NCBI RefSeq assembly: GCF_008831285.2
Contig: NC_045142.1
Location: 10,163,952-10,227,951 of the forward strand
Direction: 5' to 3'
DNA length: 64,000 nucleotides
DNA from: Nymphaea colorata
Taxonomy: Eukaryota; Streptophyta; Magnoliopsida; Nymphaeales; Nymphaeaceae
Shown: piece by piece, positions 36,941 through 48,800 of the stretch
Numbering within the stretch: the first letter of the stretch is position 1
Layout of the letters: the number at the start of each line of letters is the position of its first letter
Notes under the pieces: generated by a model
Database searches by the model: none
Seen by the model: only the letters and a program-made list of their open reading frames with translations
What the model was told of the DNA's origin: nothing
Program-made: the position numbers and the translations under genes

Positions 36941-37511
36941 GAAGTCATGACTTTGAACACAACCCCCAAGCTCAAGCAACTTGACTCAGAAGCAGTTCAG
37001 CTGCGTCAAGATTGGTTCATGGCAAACACAACTCCAAGCTCAAACAACATAATTCTCAATCTACCGTTCAGGAAAATTCCTACACATTGTCCCCAACAGT
37101 CTACATGTTTCTACGATTGTCGGGATGTACATTCATTGTCTCCTCTCCGCTTAGGGGGCCCACCAGGAGTGGGGGGGACCCGAAAAGAAACCGCAGCTAT
37201 TAATGGAAAAGGAGAATCCTGGCATGTGCTATATCTCTCTCTGTCTCGCGTGACAAAGCAGCTAAAAGCAACAGCATCGCACGAACGATACGAGAGGCCT
37301 ACGCTAGGCGTTTCAGGGAGAAAGAGAGGTTATAGATCGATATACGAGTTAAATAAATTTGTCAAATAATTATGATCTAATTTTGGTGATGGCAAAGAGA
37401 AATCCTATTGCGTGTATAGTTATTTAATCGAAATAGACTTTGAACACAACCCCCGAACTCAAGTGACTTGACTCAGTTGCAGCTCAGCTGTGTCGAGATT
37501 GGTTCATAACC
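36941..37511. repeat. last unit of the tandem array
   Basis: One full unit plus about 80 bp of a second. It ends at 'GTCGAGATTGGTTCATAAC', where the array sequence changes abruptly into the right copy of the host duplication. Confidence 0.88.
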
Positions 37512-38145
37512 TTTATTGTCAACTTGATTCATAAATTTAAATTATTTATTTGAAGAAAAACTAATAATTGGAAAGCTTTTTTTTGTTGTGAACAAGTAGT
37601 TTTACAAGGAACATCTTCTCTCCTTAAGAATAGTCCTTTATCAAAAATTTTAAGGAAAGAGTAATCTTTGAAATGGTAGAAGGGAAACGCTACATCAACT
37701 TTCCGGACACGGCAAGAAGTGCGCTGCTCACTTAAATTTTACGACTGAGAAAAGTCCCCGGACCACTTCTGCAGAAATTGCAGCCTTGGAACAAGGGACT
37801 GCCGTGTTGTTCCGTCGCCCTCCCTGTCCAGGGACAGGCAAAGACTTGTGTGGAGCCTGAGTTTGTGATGGATCCTCCCGGCAATATTTGGCCGTTCTTT
37901 CCATTCAAACTGTCGTAGCTTCATCCTTGCACACCGACGGTCTCTGAGAGTGGGGTATGGTGGGAGCAAGGGAGAGAGATGGGTCTCAGGCGACCCCGAC
38001 TTTTGCGTTTTCTTTACCCCAAATTGTTGTATAACAAAGGCTATCCGACTTAAGCACATCGAATGGTCATATGCTTCGTCGTACCGGGTACAATGAAGTT
38101 GTAGGGTAAGGAGAGAGATTTTCACACACACACACACACGCTCAC

Positions 38146-38185
<40 letters not shown>

Positions 38186-39210
38186 CTCTAAAACTGTAGC
38201 AGTCATCGATGCCCAAAAGGAATTCCGTCAATCATTCTTTCAGCTCTCTTCAGGAAACAGTTCAAAAATTCAATGGTAAAAGGCAACAATGATGAACAAC
38301 GAATAGAAGGTAATCCAACTGATGAGACATACCGCCAACATTACCAAATAAACATAAGTTATCAAGACAAATGAAAACAATTTCTAAACATATTCAATGA
38401 TACATTCTCTTTGTTTTTACATTTGGTTGTTAGAAGTACTTGTGCACCCAAGGGAGCTCTGAACAGTCCTTAAGCGCAAACGCAACATCATCGCTGATAC
38501 AGAAAGGCAGAAGAATATTAGATAGGGTGGCATCAGTAAACCAGCTACATGACACAACTAAACATTTTTGCATGCTCAAGTGACTTTCATTCTATGGCTC
38601 CAAAAGACTCTAAAATTTGTTACCAAGATTCCAACAGTTTAAAATTATTGCTTGATGATTTTTAACCACTGACTGATTGAAGTTGCAGCACTTTTGATGA
38701 TTTTTAACTACTAACTGATTGAAGTTAGAGCACCTGGAGATGTTGACGCAAGCAGAATTCCAACCGTGAATGCTTTACTTCAATACATGCAAGCTCAAAC
38801 TACTTAAACCTTGTTTATCTGAGAGAGAACAATTATCTCACCTTGGAAAATTTAGCTGCAGTTTCTGTAAACTATGTCGATAACCCACTTCACAAAGTAT
38901 TATGCGACATTCGCCAAGCTTGCAACTGTAAACAGTAATGCAGACTATAAGTTGAGGAGTACTTATTCTGCTTTATGAAGACCAAATTTAAAGTTTGTTA
39001 CTATGGTCAAGCCAATGACCAGGACATGCATGCTTTAGAACTTGAGACCTATCGAAGCAACTGGATAAGCTACAAAACTTTAAGCACATGCCGCCAGTTC
39101 CAGCTTATACTTAATATGGCGCAACTGAAAATGTTGAGAACATTAATCAGCGTTTCTGCTTAAGCACAATGCAACTTAGTGAACATCAGTCAGCAATCCT
39201 GGTTGAGTGG
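37512..39210. repeat. right copy of the host segmental duplication
   Basis: Direct-orientation partner of 23498-25426. It contains the working ORC1 exons 15 and 16 and the gene's 3' flank, and continues without break into ORC1 intron 14 and the rest of the gene. It lacks the ~100-bp and ~110-bp segments found only in the left copy. It retains the splice acceptor and the four exon bases the left copy has lost. Confidence 0.9.
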
Positions 39211-42200
39211 AAAATATTGTTTGTGTAGAGTATAGAAGTTCTAAAAATCATTTCAAACTAGAAACCATCAAGTACAAGCGTCAAATTTGGATTTCATGTC
39301 CCCAAACATTTTGGAGCCTCACAAATTCAAGAGAAAATATGTGCCTAAATCAAAAAGCAGAGGTAGCAATACAAGATTTAAGTTTAAAAGTAAAAGTTGG
39401 CAAAAGCAGGACATTGATTGTTTTGATGTGTGCAGTCAAAAGCTAGCGTAGGTGTATGCATGACCTCCATGGGTGAGCTAGGGAGATTGGATAACTGCAT
39501 TCCATATATCGACAGCCATAACAACTAGCTTATATAGGCCTTCACTAGTGTACTCGGTACAGTCGGACCAAATAGTCGGCACATAAAATGCATTCCTTTT
39601 CCGTTTCCTTTTCTTTCTTTGACCTCTCAAATTTCTTGTTCTCCCCAGCCTAGACCCCACCACTAGTTTCCCTTTTATTTCACCAATTGCCATCATTGAC
39701 ATCATCACCATCATCGTCTTCCCTTTTCTTTCTTCTCCACCACCCAACCAGCAATAACACCCTTTTCTTCTTGTTTTGCTGCAATCCCCTTTTTATTTTC
39801 TAATGTTGCTAAAATTGATCTCACATTTTCTGGTGGATGTTGCATTTTTTTAATGTAGTTTCCTCTGTCAGATTATGCATGTCTCATAATTTGCTAACAT
39901 CAGTTGTTTATACTTATTTGCTTGATTTAGTGCATCAGCCTAATCTTTTGCATGATGAATTCTTTCTTGATAGGCTGTTATTGTTAATTAACTTGAAGGC
40001 CTGTTGTATAAAGCTCCTCTGCTCTATACAGCTGTTGCGTCAATTAGTTTTGTAGTTCTTCCCGAATAATGAGAAGAAGGGTTGGGTGCGGGTGTGGTGG
40101 GGGGAACGGGGGAGGAGTAAGATCAAGTGCCTAAATGTTTTAAATTCTGTTTTAATGCTGTTAATGTATGTGATAGAATTAACAAATTGTCTGATATGCA
40201 TTTTTCTTTTTCTGTAACAGGTTCTCTATATACATATTAGTTTTCAATCTCCATTACTTTCTTTTTCAGATTAGTCCACTGAGTGTTAAGTTGTTGCATT
40301 ACTTAGATTTGTTGAATTATTTTGTATGGTGTGCATGGAATAATAATATATAATACATTATTATGTTTTTAATTGAAAATTACATGTAACCATCATGTTC
40401 CTTTCACCTTTTTTTGGTAGATTGAGTAGTCCCAACTAGTCCTGCCTAGTTCCTATGAGTGTCACTCACTACAAGGTGCCTAACACTTTTGGCTGCATAT
40501 GTTTGACTGACTATAGCAGCACTAGTGAGAGAGAAAGGGGAATCCTTATGTTCTGGTTTACATTTTAACAATAAGAATGCGGAACATCTGATGAAATAGT
40601 TTAATGCATATTTATCCCAGAATAATAAACCAAATCCTTTCCATTATTTGATGCAAAATATACAGAAACATGACATGCACCAAGATTCAGTAATAAATAT
40701 GTTGGCATGACATACAACTCCAACCAAGGTCGCTACAAAACAAAACAAAAAAAATTAAGCTAATCCAGAATAAGAGAAAACGTACCTGATTCTGAGAAGA
40801 GTATCCCAACCAGGGAATGGCTCTCCATTGCTTACACAAAGAGTAGAAACAATTGAAGCAAGCTGCAATGAAAGAGATGGATAATCTTAAAGAAGAATCC
40901 ACAAATGGGCAGTATGAAGAACATATAATGAGCATTGTAAGCTTAGGAATCACAACGTAAGAAGGACCAGGATCAATCATTCCAAGCCACCCAAAATGGC
41001 TCAATAGGAAATTTTGCTTGTGAGACTTGACCTAAGTGCAGCTAAAGTTCCCATCTCAATTTTCCATAGTGAGGACATGTTGCTTGGATTTGAACAGGTT
41101 AATCTGAGACTATTCCTTTTGGCATGAGCTTTTTTTTTTCCTTTTAAGGAAAAATTGGGCGATCCAAAATGTGGATTCAAATTAAGAGTTTTGTTATGAT
41201 GGTCTGATCTAACCATCCATATATGTAATTCAACCTTTATAATTTGTTAAAATTAATAGGTCTAATTCTGCTCATATTAGTCAAAGACTATTTATGTCCT
41301 CATTTTAATATATTTTAACTTAATTTACAGTTTTACCCCTTGTATGTGAGGTTCAGTCTTTTATTAACTAAGGGTGGTCTTGTATTTTACTATCTTTGGT
41401 AGAGTATTCATTAGGGTTTTGTTCCCTATTGCTGTAACTTTCTCTTTTACACAAGAAGAGAATGACGTGAAGAGTGCAGTGCTGCTGATGTACTCTAGTG
41501 TAGATTGAAATGACAGTGAAAGTATTAGTTAGGGTTTTGTTCCCTATTGCTGTAACTTTCTCTTTTACACAAGAAGAGAATGACGTGAAGAGTGCAGCTG
41601 CTATGTTTGGGTTTGTTGGACTTAACATGTTTTAATAACCTTAGCATATTTTACTACATAGGTTAGAGTAAGATTTCGCTAGTACCTAGGATAGGTTGAC
41701 CATCAAATTCTAAAATCATCTTTTATCTATTTTTTAAGGGCAAACTGTAGATATGGGTTAAAAGTTTCAAACTCAGGGTCTTGCCTATGATAGTCTGACC
41801 TAACAACCACTCATCTTCAACCATATGTTGTGTAACGAGGTAAGAGCTAACCACGTACATCGAACCTAAATCCACTCTGAGTTAATCAAATGAAACCAGA
41901 ATTCACTAGAAAAGAAGCAAAATCAATGCATGTGTAGGAGAAAAAGGCATTACATGATCAGTGCTTAAATACAAGTTATTAACCGTATCCAATTTCTTTA
42001 CATGCTGGATAAAATGAATTCAGTAGCAGCATATGGTAGTCACACGCACTCATGCAGTCATTTTGTCAGATGATCTATGGATGGAAAGCAGTACTTTATT
42101 CTAGAGATATGTTGACCATCTCTGCATTACACAGAGTTGTCAATATCAGTATTAGTTTAGTCGCATAGACTGATAAGATCTCATTGGCTGCAAGCTGAAA

Positions 42201-43834
42201 AGATGTTCTGGCAAACACAGGGCTTAAATATTAGGATTTTTCTTGTGCTAAATATTTAAAGTGTGTGGAACTTTTCTTTTCCTTAAACTTGAACAAAGAA
42301 GGGGATTTCTAATCCCAAGGAACCTGGGTATGAAAATTCCTTATGGAGAGTTTGGTCATATAGGAACCTATAAGCTGATTTTTTTTTATTGATATTGGGA
42401 CAAATCATCACCATTATTACGATTAAGTATAGGGAATTTACAACCTGACATCTACATGAATAAGAGAACCATTGCAACTCTTTCTCCCTCTTCAATGAAT
42501 GCTAAAAGGAGCATTGAAACAAGAGACTAGATAGAAAAATTTGTCTGAGTTTTTGCAGTCGTAAGGACCTAGCTTTCCATATTTAAATGCATATGAATAT
42601 ATGTACAAATTACAAAAGCAAAAAATGGAAGAAGCAATTCAAAAGAGTATGGTACAAGATAAAAGGTGACTTGGGATTATGTGTGCATCCAAGGCCAAAG
42701 AACAAACATTTATTACAAAGATATAAAAAGAGTAACAAACCAAAGATATAGAAACAGTAACAATCCTATTACTTGATAAGGCAATAGCTTGTGAGAGTAT
42801 TCTCAAGATTAAGAAGACAGTTAATGTTAAGGAAATGAAAGATTTATTGAAACAGAAAATGCCTAAATGAAAGAAAGAATCAAGAGGAGATCTATAGATC
42901 AGAGTGTGGTAACTGAACCACGTCAAACCTCTTGACTTCTCTTGCCTGTACATAAGAGGTCAGTTCTGTAACCAAACTATGTTACTCCTCTCAGATCCAT
43001 CTGTTTATATATTCAGTATGGTAAAAAAGCAGGCTGATCTCCACATTTCAACATAAGATATAGTAGACATAGAAAGCATGAACCCTAAATTTGTAGCAAA
43101 GGCACAAGTCAGATTGGATTATGCAAGGATGGGCAACAGGAACCCTTGCTAAAGAAGATCTAAATTTTGTCGACGGACTACAGACGACCAAAGAGATTGC
43201 TGATTTTTTCACCACATTGACTTGATCCACTCAAAAATCTATGCAGCAAATACGACATAGCAATGTTCCCTCCAGTTTGAGGGAGGATAAAAACAGTAAA
43301 AATCATTTTACTGATAAGGCTACTCATGAGAATATTCTCAAGATGAAGAAGGCAGTTATTATCAAGGATTATTATCAAGGAAATCAAGGATAAGGTTGAA
43401 AACTTGAAACTGATAATGCTGAAATGAAAGAACGAACCAAGAGGAGATCTGATATAGATCACACTGTGAATTTGAAATCTCTTGGCTTTAATTGTAGTGA
43501 AAAACATTTGTAACAGCTATTTGACATAAGGTCGTAAGGAACAATATTTATTATCAAGACCAATATATAATGAATCTCAAGCTCTCGACGCTATCCCACC
43601 CATTAATTTAGAGATGTGTCTTCCATATGATTGTAGGCTCATCTCACCAAGATACACTTCTTTCTAAAGTTGAAAAAGTTTTTTCCAAAAAGGAAGGAAG
43701 AAGAAGAAATGTTAAAGTTTTCATTTCCAAAAGGATGCTGTATTTCTTTTCTTTTTCTAAATAAACCTCAAACTTGAGCTTTCTGAGAGTGGTCCATGCT
43801 GGGACTTTAAGAATTAAGCACTCCTCTGGCAGGC

Positions 43835-43893
<59 letters not shown>

Positions 43894-45791
43894 AGAGAGA
43901 GAGAGAAAGAGAGAAAGTTCTTAGATTTTCATCCATTTTTATCTGTTCTCTAAGAGATGTTCTATTGGTTCAGCTACCTTCCAGTTGCATTTTCTGTTCC
44001 AGGATATAGTTTTTTTTTTCCATTGCATTTGTTATTAATACTGCAGCAGGCATATTATTTGATTTTGTCCAATAGTTGGTAGTTTTTTATACATTTATTT
44101 TGGAAAAAATAGCTTAGTGAAAATGTTAGGGAACAAATTTTAATAGGTTTTTGTGTGTCGATGACACATAAATGCATACATATACAAAATGGAACACATG
44201 CACATGTAGAACCACAAACACAAAGGATGGATTTCATGCATTTTCACATAGCACAGATGATGAAATCCTACTATATGCAAAAGCAATTTATGGAAGTTGA
44301 TGCTTAGATGAGAAGCCACATCCAGGGATTGACCTTTCCAAAGGTGATCTCAGCCACTCCAGACTTGTAAAGCTCAAGAACCATGGCCACCAGCATGATT
44401 TTGCTAAGTTTTGAACATCTCTTTATCATCTGCCACAAGGGAAAAGAAGCATATAAAAAGCTTCATAAGGTTACCATCAGAAGTATAATGCTACTCAAAG
44501 TCCAAAGCTTTATGTTTTAAAATGAAAGTTGCCAGACAAAAGACAAGGCTTTGACCAGCAGATGGAAACACAAAACATAAAAAAAGATAAGCCTCATAAA
44601 AGTCCTAAGCTATGTCTTCTGCTTGGGTGTTGTGCACGTCAACACGGCTAGACACCGGTGTGCAGCATTTACAATGATATGACACAAAACAAGCCTGAGT
44701 GTTTGGTGGCAGATAACAAAACCATCTTCTTAATTGGCTTTATTTTGTACCCAAAAGGCTACAAACTAGGATAAATGATTGCAGCGCATCTGAGAAGCTA
44801 TCAAGATTTCTGAAAACCACCAATGTGTCAAACCATTCTCACGTCCTTCCACACACATGAAGTTTTATAATTCACCTCCTTTGAGGAATAAATGTTCTTG
44901 CATGTTAAATCTCCATTTTGAGTGAACGCATGTGAGGAAGATGAAGCCCTACAAATTTGTCAAGCTCTTCCACACACTCGATCCACCCCTCTTAAGAAAC
45001 AATGCCCCTATAGGATCCCAGTTGCAAGTGTTGGTGGGCGTTGATGCTAACATGGTTTGAATTTCTCCACTCGTATCAGAACTGCTCTAAGTCACAAGTG
45101 CCATAGTACTCAAGCGAATTTGCTGAGTCACAACTCACTCGATGAGTTTTTACATTTTATAGTAGCCTTGAATTTGCTGAAATCTGACTCAAAATAACAC
45201 AGTCGGCGATGATTATTTATGATTAACCTGATTGAAAGAAAATTTAAATTTTCAAATTTTAAAATAAAGGCAAAAGAAGTAGACTTGGGGGCAGGGCAGC
45301 AGGGCTTTTGACTTCTGCATTCTGAATCTTCATTCTTCCCCATCGCCATTGACCAATTGTGTTGCAAAATGAAGGATACTGAGTGTTGTCTGCTGCCCTT
45401 GCTTAAAATTTTTGGTAGCTTCACAGTTCGCATGTGATTTACAATTCCTCAGGCTCATGACAATTGCATCCATGGCTTCACCATTTGCTGTGAACCGCTT
45501 CATGCAAGCTTGCAATGACCCTCGGGTTTGGCTCTCTCTCTCTCTCTGCCAAACCATGGCATCCATGGCTATTTCACATGGGTGCTCCTAAACAGCTTCT
45601 GTACCCATGTCGACACTAGTGCTGATGTTGGTGCTTCTCTGACATAGCACATCCAGTGCTGTCAGCTGAATCAGGCCAAAACTAACCATTATAAATGAGT
45701 ATCTGATTAAAGTAGCTCTAATACAAAAATTTTATATGTAAGTATAGATAAATAGGGCTACTAAACAATTGAATAACTATACAATAAATGT

Positions 45792-45825
<34 letters not shown>

Positions 45826-48800
45826 TATATGTATATATCATCACCACACCCATACCTAATTTTTTTTGAAAAAATCCTGCATCAGCATCTGCACCTGCAC
45901 CCAACACCTATGTGACATAGATCCATGGTTTGGCAGATCTTATGAATTTTCATTTAAATGTTTGTTCAGATCATGAGATGCCAAGAAAAAGGGTTGCCAT
46001 GCTTTTTATGATTTTGCAGTTTTTTTTTCATTATTTGCGTTGTTTTCAGCACCATTGTTGTTATAGAATACCTTATGTAATATTGCTTTTGTGGACTGTA
46101 AATGGTTGCCATATAGTGAGATCTGGGTCTCAAAATTAAAGATAGACTAGCAATATTCAGAAGTGAAAAAGTATACTTTTGACAATTCATTTATCTCCAG
46201 CTTTTAGTTTTTATGTTACAATGTTTAAATATATACCTCTATCACTTGCTTCTACTAGATTATAAAAAAATGAGTCATCCAAGTCACCAAGTTGACTTGC
46301 CACAAACCACAATTTGGTGTCTGGCCAGTGTAATACTCAGTCACAAAAAATCCAACCATGGATACCAATGGCAATGAACTGGTCCATTACTGACCTGAGT
46401 GCCTAATCTGGCAAACCCCAACCCACCTCGTAACCATGCATTACTTCACACTCCAAAAGTCTAGGAACCAAGACAACTGGTAATGCACATAGGTATATGA
46501 AACCCTTGAAGATTTTTCAAAGTTAGTCTTTCACACACATGGGATGTTAAAACTTAAAAATAAATCCACCTGCTTAAGGAACAAGCATCCTCATGTCTAG
46601 TTCCCTCAAGTATTGAACTTAATTTTAATACAAATAATAATATTTTGGCCCAAAACTGACCTTATGTCTGGTGTGGCAAATATAAACTCGCTATGCAGTT
46701 GCTTTCAATTCATACCCAAACAAAGGTTATGAACAGGACAACTACTAGCAAGGAATATGAGTAATAAGCCCCTCAAGATTTTTGAAAATCTTTAATATAA
46801 GATTATTCTCAAGTCCTTCCACATATATAGGGTGTTACAGAGTTCATCCCCTTTAAAGAGCAGACGTTTTTGCATGTTTAGCCTCAATTTCAAATGTTGG
46901 ACTTGCCTCTGATATCAATTGTGATGGCCTGGTTCAAAATTGACATGTCTCTTCAATACAAAGAATCCTGAACCACCTTGTAGTAACTAGTAAGCTACAA
47001 ATCATGCCCAAAAAAGTTATGAAGCAACACAGCTAGTAAGCGCACATGAGTATATGAAACCCTGAAGATTTCTCAGAATCTTTGGCATAGGACTGTTTTG
47101 AAGTGCTTCCACACACTTGAGGTGATGCACTCCAACTCCGTGTTGGACATCCAATTCAAATGCAGAGTTTGGTACTGACATCAATTATTTCCCTCAACTC
47201 AACTCTTGCACCCCAAAAAGGTTAAAGAAAACCAAAACAGTATGGCACATTGACACATAAACGGTAAACCATTTAGGATTTTTCGAGATATTTGATATAA
47301 AGCTATTTTCAAGTGATTCGACACACATGAGGTGTTACAGCCCTAGGCACAGTCAAGGAAGTGTCAGGTATTGCTATCTATATCTATGTCGGTCCAAGTT
47401 TGGGATTGGTCAAGTTTAGCCAAGTCAAATTTTGTAGAAAAATTCAAAACCTTTTTCTTTTGAGGTCATTTGCTATGCTTTTTTAGTTCACAAGTAGAGC
47501 TTTTGCATTAGTCATTAAATCTATATCAATACAAATCCATTATGGCCTTATGTGTTGTTTACCTTTATTCTTTTGTAAAAGTGTTTGGAGTTGTGAAATG
47601 TGAACAATGGGGTTTCTCATTCAATTTAATGAACTAAGTATGATATTTATTGAGCAATAATTAGTAAAGTCAAAATTAACAAATTTTCAACATTTTTGAG
47701 AATCTATTGACAATTATTATGTATATATATAGCCATGCCCTGTACCCAACTTTTGAAGTTACTTCATAACCGTATTTTCACCAACACATCTCCATGTGAC
47801 ATAGGTCCTGGAAAAGACCAAATGGTATACGTACTCATTCTGTTCCTTCTTTTTCCCTCAAATTTGTTTGTCCATTTTATAAAAGAAAAAAGAACATAAA
47901 AAAGATATGCCAATGAGCAATTCATACTTGATAATGTCAAAGAGTATTCCCTAATTATGAAGGAGAAGAAGGTAGCAAAATGAGATTGACCTTCTGAAAT
48001 TAAGGGACATTAAGAAAATCAGATTTTTGTTATTACGGATGTATGTGTGTGTGCATTAATATGTACTGCAGGAAGAACTGGACATTGTACTTAAAGTGAA
48101 CTTGACTTAGAAAGTTTAACAATTTTTGTGATAAATAAATTTACTTGTGGATGAAAGCCCCAGCAGTCAAGAAAAAGATTATGCTCAAATTACTTGATAA
48201 TCTTCTTAATATGTTGATCTGGCACAGGCATCTTTACAACCTGGTCAAGGATCTCCAGCTTTTACAGGCCAAGGATAAACGAGTGTTTAATAATCCATTC
48301 CATCATTGATGATTTAGGAAATATTTCTGCTCCCTATAGAAAATACTGTAGTTCAGCATTTGAAAATACTAGAAATAAGTGGTACTAGAATTTCCCACAC
48401 CTGAATATGTGGTGCCTGGAACATTTCATGTATAGCTGCTTCAACTTCAGACATGCCAATAAGCACTTTTCCTGCAGATTCAAGAAAATGACTGAGAAAA
48501 CACCAAGGCCAATTCATTTAATATATTATTCATTCCTTTACCACATACAAATCTTGTATGGACAATATGAAATTTGAACTTCCAAACTACTGGAAACCAA
48601 GTATTGATCGACTAAAGGCATTTGAGTATGTTAATGTTGATATACCACTGACATTTTGCCAGTGCATAAATCGCATACTTTGCATAAACCCGAATTCATT
48701 TTAATTCCTATGCTTTAAAAATATATAATCATGGCTGCACAAGTTTTGCAATAGTTTGTGAGATAAATACTTTCCACCTTCCAGTCAAGAAGAAAAACCA

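Noticed and set aside
29449..37511. Tandem-array open frames of up to 234 codons as a protein family
   Set aside because: They appear in several frames and on both strands, break at different places in each unit and have no promoter or splice context. They follow from the GC-rich, stop-poor repeat.
23498..39210. Reading the flanking copies as long terminal repeats of one large LTR retrotransposon
   Set aside because: The copies contain host ORC1 exons, continue into ORC1 on one side, lack TG..CA ends, and no primer-binding site follows the inner edge. The domains inside are pararetroviral, with no integrase.
40686..40745. Candidate ORC1 exon after a TTTTGTAG acceptor, with 'DLG' wording
   Set aside because: It runs into a stop within 15 codons and does not fit the family. 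Exons at 38925-38842 and 38493-38430 continue the protein in phase with the expected LGECRIILCE and DDVAFALKD blocks.
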